This document shows, piece after piece, positions 1 through 8,996 of a stretch of DNA of 60,059 nucleotides; position 1 is the first letter of the stretch; each line of letters opens with the position of its first letter. A model generated the notes under the pieces. That model saw only the letters and a program-made list of their open reading frames with translations. It was not told where the DNA came from and did no database searches. A program made the translations under genes and the position numbers. The DNA comes from Planctomycetota bacterium (lineage in GTDB: Bacteria > Planctomycetota > B15-G4 > JADJEK01), in assembly GCA_016213895.1 (NCBI GenBank), contig JACQZJ010000066.1:1-60059 (forward strand), written 5' to 3'.

Positions 1-92
1 ACATCTCCCCGGCCTACCACGACGCCAACCCGCCTGGATCCCGAGGCAAGGTCGCGGCAGCCGATTCTGGCCATGGGTACTGGTCCTACCCC

Positions 93-132
93 TGCCAGAC
101 TTTCCGGAATCGGGCTGCCAAACTTTCCGGAA
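93..132. repeat. Tandem 17-bp direct repeat, 23-bp period
   Basis: Two copies of TGCCA-R-ACTTTCCGGAA lie at 93-109 and 116-132 and differ at one base. No coding frame nearby looks real, and the first 227 bases hold no other supportable gene. Iterated short repeats are seen at the ends of some insertion sequences (for example the IS21 type), so this could be the edge of a mobile element lying left of the window. That is inference only; no transposase is visible. Confidence 0.5.
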
Positions 133-227
133 CTCACAGCGCGAGTTGAAAGGCAAGGGCCGCGGAAGCGGCCGCCTGCAGTGCGACGTACACGCTCTCG
201 CCGACGGAGCGCAGGACGCGGCGTTGC

Positions 228-1451
228 TCAGCGCCCGCCCGCGGCCCGCGCCTTCGCGCGTTCCTCGAAGCGCTCCAGGGCGCTCGCGAACCGGCTGCGG
301 TCATCGTCGCTGGCGCGCTCCTTGGCCGCGGACAGGGCAGCGCGCGCTGGCTCGGTCAGCGGGCCGTGCTCGCTGAGCAGGTACGCGGCGTAGCCCCGGC
401 GGCTGGCGTCCAGCCTCTCGTCACCCAGAACCCGGATCATCGCTTCCGGGTGCTCCGCGATCTGCTCGGGGTAGCGGCCCATGGAGTAGACGGCGGCGCT
501 CCGAACTCCCTCGTCAGCGTCGTCCAGACAGCGGATCAGGGCCGGGAAGACGCGCTCGCCGTCGTCCTTGAAGTAGGCGAGATCCTGCGCCGCACGTCTC
601 CGCGCCGCCGCGTCATCCGAGGCGCATTCGGCCAGACGCCGCTCGAGGATGTCGGCGGGGGGCCGCGAGATGGCAATGGTCTGGCGATCCTCGATCTTGC
701 CGTAGATCGGGGAGAGGTCGACGGAGAGGTCCACCTGGTATTCGCCCGATGGCTCGGCCACCGGCACGTCGCACGTGCCGCTTCATCCATACTCGGCGGC
801 GATGGGTGTCCCTCGCCTGCCTTCCGCCGCGAACGTCAGGTGGATCTGGGATTCCGTGTTCTCGGCCGTCCTGGCAATCCGCAGCGTCGACCCGTTGGCG
901 TCCTTCAAACCCACGTTCACCAGGGCGTCGGGGCCGCGCGTGGTGGAGCGGGTCTCGAAGTGGAAGGGCGGCCCGAGGCGGAGCGCCTTGCCCGCGGCCG
1001 CGGCTTCGGCCGCGCCGTGCATCTCCACCTGGCCGTTGATGAAGAAGAGGTAGGTGCCGCCGCGGTTCAGCGTCCAGTAGAGGTAGGTCCTGCCGCTGGT
1101 CGGGTCGGCTTGCGAGCCGCGCAGCTCCACGTTGAACTCCGCATCGCCAAGCACGAGCGGCAGGTTGAAGCCGAAGCGGTCGTTTCCCGTGTCGTACGTG
1201 TCCTTCTCGCCGGCCACGATCGTCTCGAACTTGCCGTCACCGTCGAGGTCGAGCGCGGCCTGGTCGTAGCCGGCTCCTTCCGCGCCCGAGGTCTCGATGC
1301 GGCAGGGGACGACTCGCAGCTCGTCGAGCATGACCTCGATCTGCACGTACACCGGTTTCAAGGGTTCGTTCGCCACCGGCTCCTCGAACGCGACGAAGAG
1401 GCCCGCGGAAGCCAGCACCTGCTGGATGAGAAGAGGCAGAGGCATGCTCAT
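228..1451 (-). CDS. Secreted HEAT-repeat protein with in-frame TGA (candidate selenoprotein)
   Basis: Read through TGA 783-785 this is a 407-residue protein; read strictly it is two same-frame ORFs, 783-1451 (222 aa) and 228-767 (179 aa, GTG start). The N-terminal part starts with a hydrophobic, signal-like stretch after an RBS-like GGGGGA and contains an EF-hand-like LDLDGDGKFE segment near residue 90. The C-terminal part carries HEAT-like helices (for example FPALIRCLDDADEGVRSAAV). Around the TGA the frame reads EYG-[TGA]-SGTCDVPVAEP, so residue 223 would be followed by Cys227 in a U-x3-C arrangement. No frameshift is needed to join the halves, which argues for one gene. It is either a selenoprotein (hairpins follow the TGA), a gene broken by a nonsense mutation, or a sequencing error. 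Function unknown; probably extracytoplasmic. Confidence 0.6.
748..785 (-). promoter_or_regulatory. TGA codon with two stacked hairpins (SECIS-like candidate)
   Basis: On the minus strand the TGA (785-783) is followed after 2 nt by an 8-bp perfect stem CGGCACGT-GCG-ACGTGCCG (780-762). Next comes a 6-bp stem GGTGGC-CGA-GCCATC (762-748, one G-U pair) that shares base 762 with the first. The second apical loop starts 27 nt after the TGA and has G as its second base, within the usual description of bacterial SECIS elements. GC-rich sequence forms stems easily, so this is suggestive only. Confidence 0.35.
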
Positions 1452-1556
1452 GTCGTCCCCCGGGGAATGAGTGCGCGCCGGCCGAGTCCCATGCTCGGCG
1501 AAGTGCGGCCAGTCTAGCCGCGTCCGGACGCCAGGCGCAAGGCGACGATGCGGCGC

Positions 1557-2711
1557 TCACGCCGCGGGATCGCTGCCCCCAGGTGCGGCCGGCATCCGCC
1601 GCAGCCGGGAACGAACGTGACAGACGGCGCGCCGCGACAGCCGCAAGAGGTCGGCGAGGCGAGATGCCGGCGGCGCCGGCAGGTGGGGCGCGTGCAGGCA
1701 GCCGCGACAGAACAGGGTGCCGCGGCCGGAGTAGTGGGCCGCACGCAGGCGCCGCGCGACCCGGCTGTTCCAGATCGCCATCGGCTCCTCGCGCAGCACG
1801 TTTCCGAAGCAATGGTCGGTGACGAAGCAGCACGGGTAGACGTCCCCCGTGTACATCACGGCGAACTCCTGGGCCAGGAACCAGCACAGGCCGCGGCCTT
1901 CGAGCGGCGGCGGCCGCTTGTCGCGCACCGGCCGCACCACGACGTTCTGCTGGCCGAACTCGCCGAGGAACAGGTTCACGCCGCTCTCCACGGCCGCACG
2001 CCGCGCGCGCTCGATGACCGCGCCCACCGCGCCGGCGCCGGGCGAGAGGAACGGATCCTCGTCCCGGGAGTTCCGCACCTGGTGCTGCAGGCGCTGCAGG
2101 ATCACGCCGTCCACGTCGAGGCTGGCGGCCCAGCGCACGAAGTCCGGCAGCGCCGTCAGGTTGCTCCTGAGGACGAGAGCGCTGATCGTGATGAGGACGT
2201 CGTCGGGCCGCGCCGCCCTGATGTCGCGGATCGCGCGGAGCGGGCCGAGGACCCTCTCGAGGTCCCCGCCGCGGATGCGGCGGTAGAGGTCGGGCTCGTG
2301 GGCGTCGAGCGAGACGTTCAGGTGGTCGAGAGCCGGCTGGGCCTGGCGATACAGGTCCGCGGAGAGCAGCGTGCCGTTGGTGATGACGTCGAGCTTCACC
2401 TTGTGGCGGAGCGCCTGCTCGAGGACGAGGTCGAAGTCGCCGAGCAGCGGTTCGCCGGCCGCGGCGGTGACCACCGCCTTCCTGGCCGCGGGAAACAGGT
2501 CCGCGGCGATCCGGCGCAGATGTTCGCGGGGCAGTTGCCGCCGCCCCTGCTTCACGCCGCGCGGGCACTGGATGCAGCGCAGGTTGCAGATCTCGGTTGT
2601 GTGCAGGCCGATCACCTCGGGCATGGCGCGGTACACGACCGACCGGTGCGCGATGTCCTCGCGCAGCAGCCGGCTGTTCCGTTCCTTGATCTCCGAGGCG
2701 GGAGGCGCCAT
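1557..2711 (-). CDS. Radical SAM/SPASM-domain protein
   Basis: A 384-residue radical SAM enzyme. The [4Fe-4S]/SAM motif is TTEICNLRCIQCPRG (Cys42, Cys46, Cys49), followed by a TIM-barrel-like pattern with AAAGEPLLGD and ITNGTLL. The C-terminal third has further cysteines (GLCWF, YPCCF, DHCFGN, FCRGC) typical of a SPASM auxiliary iron-sulfur region with the usual YPCC / GN segments. Such proteins modify peptides or small molecules; no precursor peptide is evident next to it, so the substrate is unknown. I chose the ATG at 2711 over the longer ORF beginning at 2810 because the extra 33 residues look non-coding and GGAG precedes this ATG. A divergent gene starts at 2858. Confidence 0.85.
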   Translation of the reverse strand: MAPPASEIKERNSRLLREDIAHRSVVYRAMPEVIGLHTTEICNLRCIQCPRGVKQGRRQLPREHLRRIAADLFPAARKAVVTAAAGEPLLGDFDLVLEQALRHKVKLDVITNGTLLSADLYRQAQPALDHLNVSLDAHEPDLYRRIRGGDLERVLGPLRAIRDIRAARPDDVLITISALVLRSNLTALPDFVRWAASLDVDGVILQRLQHQVRNSRDEDPFLSPGAGAVGAVIERARRAAVESGVNLFLGEFGQQNVVVRPVRDKRPPPLEGRGLCWFLAQEFAVMYTGDVYPCCFVTDHCFGNVLREEPMAIWNSRVARRLRAAHYSGRGTLFCRGCLHAPHLPAPPASRLADLLRLSRRAVCHVRSRLRRMPAAPGGSDPAA

Positions 2712-2857
2712 CAGAGCAGCTCCGGTCGGATGAGCCCTTTGACCATGCGTTCGGCGATCGGCGCAGAACGCTCCGCGCCGGGACGGGAGCACGTGCGGCT
2801 GAGGTAGCATGCGTTCGCCGCTGTTCTGCGTCCGGAGTGTAGCTGATCGAAAGTACG

Positions 2858-5240
2858 GTGACGCCCGCCCACGCCTCGGAAGCCGGTTCAGCCCGCCGGC
2901 CGCTCCTGCCCCTGCGCCGCGGCGAGGTCGCCGTCTGCGTTGTCTCTAGCGCCGTCCTGCTGCTCGAGCTTTGCCTGGTCCGCCTGTTCGACGTGCTCTT
3001 GAACCCGAGCCTCGGGTACGTGGTGCTGAGCTGCGCCCTGTTCTCGCTCGGCTTCGCCGGCTTCTTCCTCGCGCTGCGGCCGCGCTCGGCTCCACCTGAC
3101 CTCCTGCGCCTCTCGATCCTGCTGGCGGCGGCGACGGTCCTGATCCTGCCGGCGCTCGGGGCCATCCGCTTCGACCTGGAGTCCATCGCCCGCGAGCCGC
3201 TCCGGCAGGCGTAGTGGTTCGTCCTCTTGTGGGCAGCGCTGGGCGTGCCGTTCTTCATCTTCGGCACGATCCTCTGCGGCGCCTTCGCGCGCTGGCCGGA
3301 CCGCGTACCGGTCCTCTATGGGATGAACCTCGTGGGCTCGGCGCTCGGCTGCGTCCTGCCCCTTCCTCTCATCCCGCTCGTGGGTCCGGGTGGAGCGCTG
3401 TTCGCTGCCGCCGCGCTGGTCCTCGTCGCGGCGGCGATCCTGGCGGCCGCGAGGCCAACGCGGCTCCTGCTGGCGGTGATCGCCGCGGGCTCGGCCAGCG
3501 TGCCCTTCCTGATCGATCCCGGTCGCCTCGAGATCCGCGAGTACGTGGACAAGCACGGCGTGCGGACCTTCCGCGACCACGGCGCAATCGAGCTGACCCG
3601 CTGGGACCTGGTGTCGAAGATCGACGTCATCCCCGTCCTCGACGACGCGACCGGACCTGGTCCGCGGCCCGAGCGGTTCAAGCACGTCGCGTTGGACGGC
3701 GGCTCGCAGACCACCCGTTTCACGCCCTTCGACGGCGACCTCGACGGGCTCCGCCGGCGGCTCATGGCGGAGCCGGCGAGCACCAGCGACTACTTCTGGC
3801 AGCGCGGCGTGCTGGCCGCCCACTACCTGAAGCGGGACCGCGGACAGGAGGTGCTGGTCATCGGCAGCGCCGGCGGCCAGGAGACGCTGGCGGCGCTGCT
3901 GTTCGGGGCGCGCCGGATCGACGCGGTCGAGATGGTGGGCGCCCTGGTAGACCTGGCGCGCGGCCCCTACGCAGACTACACGGGACGCATCTTCCTCCGT
4001 CCGGAGGTGCGGGTCGTGGTGGGGGAGGGACGGAGCTTCCTGCGGGCGCGAAACGACCGCTTCGACGTCATCCAGATCTTCTCCAACCACACGTCGTCGA
4101 CCATGGCCGCCGGGCTGGGCGTGCTCGAGGTCGTCAACCTGCAGACCGTCGAGGCGTACGTCGAGTTCTTCTCCCACCTGAAGGAGGACGGCGTCCTCCA
4201 GGTCAATCACCAAGTCTACCCGCGCATGGTGGCCACGGCCGCGCGCGCGTGGCGGCGGCTCGGGCGGGACGGCTTTCGCCGGCACGTGGCGGTGTTCGAG
4301 CGGGATCTGCCCGAGGACGTCCTGCCGGTGTTCCTTGTGAAGATGTCGGCGTGGACGGCGGCCGAGCTGGAGGAGCTCCACGGCCTGCTCGGCGCTCTCG
4401 GGAGACAGGAGCAGTACCGCTACCGCCTGGTCGAGGATCCGCTCCATCCCGAGGCGAGCTTCCTGCCCGGCGAGTTCTACAGCGGCGAGATGCCCGCGGA
4501 GTTCGCCGCCCGCCTGCCCTATCGAGCCGCTCCCTGCACCGACGACTGCCCCTATTTCAACTTCCTGCGGAAGACGTCGCGCCTCGTCGAGCCCGGCGCC
4601 GCGCGCGGCCTCGACCGCACGACCGCGGCGCTCCTGAACCGCCAGCTCCTGGCGGGGTTCGTTCCGGCGGAGCTCCTGTACCTGCTCTTCCCCGGCGTCA
4701 TCGGCGTCGCGATCGCGATCCTGGCGGTGCTGCTGCCCCTGCTGCCCGGCGGCTCGAACCGGCCGCGCTGGCGGGGCGGCCTGTCGTCGCTGGTCTACTT
4801 CTCCTGCCTGGGCGCCGGGTTCATCGCCATCGAGCTGGCCCTGGTGCAGATCCTGGTGCGGCCGATCGGCTTCCCGCTCCATGCCTACTCCACGGTCCTC
4901 TTCACGCTGCTTCTCGGCGCCGGGTGCGGCAGCCTGTGGCTTTCGCTGTCAGGCGGCGGGTGGCGGCGGCGCGCCCTGCCTCCGTTCGCCTGGATCCTCG
5001 CCGCCCTGGTGCTGTTCCTCTCCGTCCACCGCGGGCTGTTCGACCTCTTGCTGGCCGCGCCTCTCCCGGTGCGCATGCTCGGCTGCGCCGTCCTGCTGCT
5101 GCCGCTCGCCTTCTTCCTCGGCATGCCGTTTCCCCTCGGTCTGGCGGCTCTGGCGGAGCGACCGGCCGGCGCGATCCCCTGGGCCTACGGGATGAACGCG
5201 CTCTTCTCGGCCCTCGGCGGCGTGCTGGCCGCCGTGTGCC
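2858..5240 (+). pseudogene. Broken spermidine-synthase-like membrane protein
   Basis: A GTG-started gene for a membrane protein with a soluble SAM-dependent-methyltransferase-like (spermidine synthase-type) core. Hydrophobic helices precede the core. The core has LVIGSAGGQETLAALLFGA as glycine-rich nucleotide loop and FDVIQIFSNHTSS downstream. More helices follow. A TAG codon at 3212-3214 interrupts it in frame (RQA-stop-WFVLLW), which would be a single change if the ancestral codon was CAG (Gln). The 3' end is also lost: after the conserved-looking GMNALFSALGGVLAAV the frame runs into unrelated DNA at about 5240. Two independent lesions indicate a pseudogene. The later part (3227-5323) still forms a 698-codon open frame, so decay is probably recent. 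Confidence 0.75.
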
Positions 5241-5524
5241 CGCGACGGTCTGGCGGTTCCGCTTCGATCGCCTGCCGGAGCGCGGCCGCTACCGCGCCGA
5301 GGCGCACAAGTGCGGCCTCGTGACATCCGAAGCCTCCAGGGCTGCTCTTCTCGTGTCGCCGGGGCGTAGAACCGATCTGCCCTTGGCGCGACGCGGCGTC
5401 TGCATGACAGCGACTTCCTGCCCGGCAGCGCCGAGGTTCTCTGGACGGCCTGGCTCGCGGCAGCTGCCGCGTGGCCGTGCTCGAGCTGCGGCGAGACGCG
5501 GACGAGCGCTGACGGCGCGGCTCC
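5241..5524 (+). pseudogene. Deletion-scarred relic of the gene at 20037-22502
   Basis: This stretch aligns at nucleotide level with three separated parts of the intact carboxypeptidase-regulatory-like gene downstream. Bases 5256-5366 match 20426-20536 without gaps. About 5383-5455 matches about 22297-22400. The last part, up to the stop TGA at 5510-5512 and a little beyond (GACGAGCGCTGACGGC), matches 22473-22507. The joins imply loss of about 1.75 kb and about 70 bp relative to the intact copy, plus at least one 1-bp indel. It is fused to the truncated 3' end of the gene at 2858 and cannot encode a working protein. Confidence 0.85.
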
Positions 5525-5583
5525 AGCCGGCATCCCCTGTGGTACCATGCCCGGCCGTGGGGCTCGGCGCATGGAGAAGGCCG

Positions 5584-6243
5584 ATGCGTTGGCTTCTGCT
5601 GGCAGCGGTGATCGTGTGGCTTCAGACCTGCGGGGACCGTGAGCTTCTCTGGTCCGTGCGCGTGCGCTGCGAGGACGCGCGCGGCGAACCCGTTCGCGAT
5701 GCGACGTTCCAGGTCCACGGCATGCCGTCCTGCCAGGATGCGGATGCCGCCTTCGACGGCGAGGTGTACACCCTCGAGTTCCGCCTGGGCGATCACGATT
5801 CCATCGGCGAGCTCATCGGAGGGAGCCGGAAGAGAGGTCTCAGGATCGAAGCAATTTCGCCCGCACACGGCAGGCTGCGGCGGGCGCTCGCGACGGAGGA
5901 TCCGCTGCGGATCGTCTTCCCGGACCCGGCGTGGCTCACGGTGACGTTCGACCCCGTGCCGAACCTTGCGGAGCGAGTCGACCTGGTGCTCGCGGTCGTC
6001 CCGCGGGGACCGGACGCAGTCATCCGCGAGGACCGCGACCTGTCGGAGCACATGGCAGAGGACGGCAAGATCCGGATAGGCCCTCTCGTACCTGGGGACT
6101 ACGACGTCCATCTCGCGGAGTACCAGTACTCGGATGGGGGCAAGTTCTACGGCTTCGGCAGGAACGATCCCCCTCGACCGCCCGACCTGACGCTCGAGTC
6201 GGGCGAGAACGAGTACGTTCTGCGCCACGCCGCGGGGCGCTGA
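5584..6243 (+). CDS. Small secreted protein of unknown function
   Basis: A 219-residue protein beginning MRWLLLAAVIVWLQTCGDRE. The hydrophobic N-terminus followed by Cys suggests export, possibly as a lipoprotein, although LQTC is a poor lipobox. The rest is rich in beta-strand patterns ending in GDYDVHLAEYQYSDGG, which resembles the close of carboxypeptidase-regulatory-like (beta-sandwich) domains. It follows the relic at 5241-5524 and precedes the amidohydrolase gene by 17 bases, so it may be co-transcribed with the latter. A promoter-like GGTACCAT sits at 5541-5548. I do not recognise a specific family. Confidence 0.6.
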   Translation: MRWLLLAAVIVWLQTCGDRELLWSVRVRCEDARGEPVRDATFQVHGMPSCQDADAAFDGEVYTLEFRLGDHDSIGELIGGSRKRGLRIEAISPAHGRLRRALATEDPLRIVFPDPAWLTVTFDPVPNLAERVDLVLAVVPRGPDAVIREDRDLSEHMAEDGKIRIGPLVPGDYDVHLAEYQYSDGGKFYGFGRNDPPRPPDLTLESGENEYVLRHAAGR

Positions 6244-6260
6244 CTACGGGCGGGGCGGCC

Positions 6261-7712
6261 ATGAGCGACGACACGAGCGGGCGCGGCTGTTCGCGCCGCG
6301 GGGCGCTGAAGAGCCTGGGCGGAATGGGCACGGCGGCGGCGCTGGGCGGGCTCGCGGCGGGAGAAGGCGCGGCGGCGGAGCGTCCGGCCGCGGAGGAGCC
6401 GCGCCCCGCGAGCGCACAAGAGGAGATCGCGGAGCGCGTGCGCGCCACGCCGCTCGTGGACACGCACGAGCACCTGCCGGACGAGGAGGTGCGGCTGCGC
6501 GGGGAAGGCGTGTGCTGCGACGACTGGGCCGTGCTCTTCTCCCACTACCTGGACTCGGATCTCGTCGTCGCGGGCATGCCGCCGGGAGCGCGCGACCAGC
6601 TCCTCTCGGCCGGTCCGGACCCGCTGGAGAAGTGGCGCCTGCTCGCCCCGTACTGGCCGGCGGTGCGGAACACGGGCTACGGGCGCGCGGTGCAGGTCGC
6701 GCTCCGCGAGCTGTACGGGATCGAGGAGCTGAGCGAGGCGGTCATTCCGGCCCTGCAGCAGGCCTACGAAGCGCTGCGCAAGCCGGGCATGTACCAGAAG
6801 GTCCTGGTCGAGGCCGCGGGCATCGAGTCGTGCCAGGTCAACTGCCTGTGGCGGCCGTATCGCGAATCGCGGCAGCCGACCCTGCTCATGCAGGACATCA
6901 GCTTCCTGGGGCTGCACCTCGGCCCGGAGATCGACGTCTTCGCCGGGCCGGCAGGCAAGGAAGTGCGCGATCTCGCGGACTGGCACGGCGTGATCGACTG
7001 GTGGTTCGACACCTACGCGCGCTACGCCGTGGCGGTGAAGAGCCAGGGAGCGTATCGCCGCGGCCTGGACCACGACGACGTGCCGGCGGAGCGGGCCGAG
7101 CCGGCGTTCCGGAAGGTGCTGGCGCAGGAGCCGCTCTTGGCCGCGGAGCAGAAGGACCTGGAGGACCACCTCTTCTGGTACTGCGTGCGGCGCGCGACCG
7201 AGCACGGGCTGCCGGTGAAGCTGCACCTCGGCTACTACGCGGGAGAAAACTACATGCCCCTCGGCCGGGTGGAGAGGAACGTGGCGCAGGCCTCCGACTT
7301 GTGCCGCCTTTCGCCGGACACGCGCTTCGTCTTCATGCACATCGCCTATCCCTGCTGGCAGGAACTCCTGGCCGTGGCCAAGCACTACGCGAACGCCTAC
7401 GTCGACATGTGCTGGGCGTGGATCATCGATCCCGTCTCGAGCAAGGAGTTCCTGAAGCGCTTCCTGGTCACGGCTCCCTCCAACAAGATCCTCCCGTTCG
7501 GCGGGGACTACATCCCGGTCGAGCCGGTCCTGGGGCACGCCCGCCTCGCCCGCCAGGGCATCGCCCGCGCCCTCGTCGAGCTGGTCGAGGAAGGGTGGCT
7601 CTCGCCGCGCGATGCGCTCGAGCTGGTCGAGCCGATCCTGCGCGGCAACGCGCGCGCGCTGTTCCGCCTCGAGGAAAAGGAGCGGAACCTGAGCGCCGCG
7701 CCCTGGCGGTGA
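6261..7712 (+). CDS. Tat-exported amidohydrolase-superfamily protein
   Basis: A 483-residue protein. Residues 8-35 contain a twin-arginine signal (CSRRGALKSLGG plus an Ala/Gly-rich segment). The mature part opens with the metal-binding HxH motif in PLVDTHEHLPDEE (His69, His71). Later it has KLHLGYY and FMHIAYP, candidate third and fourth metal-ligand regions, and FGGDYIP near the C-terminus, the usual place of the catalytic Asp. This is the pattern of the amidohydrolase 2 / uronate-isomerase-like branch. Substrate is unknown; the enzyme should act in the periplasm. The ATG at 6261 fits because the Tat signal starts immediately after it. Confidence 0.8.
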   Translation: MSDDTSGRGCSRRGALKSLGGMGTAAALGGLAAGEGAAAERPAAEEPRPASAQEEIAERVRATPLVDTHEHLPDEEVRLRGEGVCCDDWAVLFSHYLDSDLVVAGMPPGARDQLLSAGPDPLEKWRLLAPYWPAVRNTGYGRAVQVALRELYGIEELSEAVIPALQQAYEALRKPGMYQKVLVEAAGIESCQVNCLWRPYRESRQPTLLMQDISFLGLHLGPEIDVFAGPAGKEVRDLADWHGVIDWWFDTYARYAVAVKSQGAYRRGLDHDDVPAERAEPAFRKVLAQEPLLAAEQKDLEDHLFWYCVRRATEHGLPVKLHLGYYAGENYMPLGRVERNVAQASDLCRLSPDTRFVFMHIAYPCWQELLAVAKHYANAYVDMCWAWIIDPVSSKEFLKRFLVTAPSNKILPFGGDYIPVEPVLGHARLARQGIARALVELVEEGWLSPRDALELVEPILRGNARALFRLEEKERNLSAAPWR

Positions 7713-7772
7713 GCAGCGCAGGGTCGTTCCAGTGTGCGTGGCTGAGGGGTGTGAAAAAGCCGGTTTTGTGTG

Positions 7773-7799
7773 CTGACATTCCTTGCTTTTAGCTAAAAT
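7773..7799 (+). promoter_or_regulatory. AT-rich promoter with palindrome TTTTAGCTAAAA
   Basis: CTGACA (7773-7778) and TAAAAT (7794-7799) are separated by 15 bases and resemble a sigma-70 -35/-10 pair. A perfect 12-bp palindrome TTTTAGCTAAAA (7787-7798) overlaps the -10 and could be an operator. The patch is strikingly AT-rich for this genome and ends 28 bases before the DUF4143 ATPase start. Confidence 0.4.
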
Positions 7800-7826
7800 C
7801 GCGGAGCACGATCCACGATTTCTGGT

Positions 7827-8996
7827 ATGCGAAGACATGAGATGATCGCACGAAGGCTTCAGCCGCGGATCCTCGAGCAACTTCAGTCGACGCAGAAGGT
7901 CCTGGTGATTCTCGGGCCGCGGCAGGTGGGCAAGACGACGCTCCTGGAGTGGCTGCGATCGCGGATCGAGGGCAAGCACCTGCTGCTGAACGGGGACTTC
8001 CTCGACGACCGGCGGCTGCTGCTTCCTGAGCGATCCTCCTTGTCGCGACTCACTTCAGGGCTCGACTACCTCTTCATCGATGAGGCGCAGAACTTCGAGA
8101 AAATCGGGTCCTGCCTGAAGCTGCTGCACGACCACTTCCCGCGGGTGCGGGTGGTGGCTACCGGCTCCTCCTCCTTCGATCTGTCCGCGCGCACCGGCGA
8201 GCCGCTCACCGGCCGCCAGATCTGCCACGTGCTCTATCCGATCGCCTGGTCGGAGCTCGACGTCGGACCGACGACCGCCGCCGTGCATCTCGATCACGCG
8301 CTGATCTACGGGAGCTATCCCGAGGTCCTGACGCTCGAATCCCACGACCAGAAGGTGCGGCTCCTCAGGGAGCTGGCTGCCGACTACCTGTTGAAGGACA
8401 TCTTCGCGCAGGTGGACGTGAACCGATCCAAGCTGGTGGCGATCTTGCAGCTCCTCGCCTTCCAGATCGGTTCGGAGGTCTCGCTCAGCGAGGTGGGCCG
8501 GCAGGTGCAGATGGACGTGAAGACTGTCTCGCGGTACCTGCACTTCCTGAGCGAGGCCTTCGTCGTCATCCGGCTCGGCGGCTTCTCTCGCAACCTGCGC
8601 AAGGAAGTGACCAAGTCACAGAAGATCTACTTCGTCGACCTCGGCCTGCGCAACGCGCTGGTGCAGGCGTTCCAGCCCATCCCGTTGCGCGACGACCTGG
8701 GCCGCCTGTTCGAGAACCTGATGGTCATCGAGCGCCTCAAGCGGAATGCCTACGAAGGGACGCACGCCAACCTCTACTTCTGGCGCACCTACGATCGCCA
8801 GGAACTCGACCTGGTCGAGGAGCGGGAGGGGGTCCTGCGAGCGTTCGAGTTCAAACATGGCGGCGGCAAGGCGCGGATCCCCAAGGCCTGGAGAGAGTCC
8901 TATCCCGAGAGCGAGGCGCGGACCATCACCCGGGACCAGGTCGCCGAGTTCCTGGCCCAGGAGCCGCGCGGCCGCGGGCGTCCTCCTGCCGGATGA
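7827..8996 (+). CDS. AAA ATPase with DUF4143 domain
   Basis: A 389-residue member of the common AAA_14/DUF4143 family. Walker A is LGPRQVGKTT (about residues 30-39) and Walker B is LDYLFIDEAQ. ATGSSSF follows as the sensor-like segment. The C-terminal half has the DUF4143 pattern: YFVDLGLRNAL, then LFENLMVIERLKR, YFWRTYDRQELDLV and FEFKHGGG, the last part reminiscent of a PD-(D/E)xK nuclease core. Its biological role is not established. The 3' end overlaps the convergent gene at 8926 by 71 bases. ATG at 7842 is an alternative start. The AT-rich upstream patch may indicate transfer. Confidence 0.85.
   Translation: MRRHEMIARRLQPRILEQLQSTQKVLVILGPRQVGKTTLLEWLRSRIEGKHLLLNGDFLDDRRLLLPERSSLSRLTSGLDYLFIDEAQNFEKIGSCLKLLHDHFPRVRVVATGSSSFDLSARTGEPLTGRQICHVLYPIAWSELDVGPTTAAVHLDHALIYGSYPEVLTLESHDQKVRLLRELAADYLLKDIFAQVDVNRSKLVAILQLLAFQIGSEVSLSEVGRQVQMDVKTVSRYLHFLSEAFVVIRLGGFSRNLRKEVTKSQKIYFVDLGLRNALVQAFQPIPLRDDLGRLFENLMVIERLKRNAYEGTHANLYFWRTYDRQELDLVEEREGVLRAFEFKHGGGKARIPKAWRESYPESEARTITRDQVAEFLAQEPRGRGRPPAG

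Noticed and set aside
3212-3214. TAG read as pyrrolysine
   Set aside because: The gene is also truncated at its 3' end and a C-to-T change from a Gln codon explains the TAG; nothing suggests pyrrolysine machinery.
2888-4882. 664-codon antisense open frame opposite the spermidine-synthase-like gene
   Set aside because: Composition is Arg/Glu/Gln-rich shadow sequence without domains, while the sense frame has helices and a SAM-binding loop.
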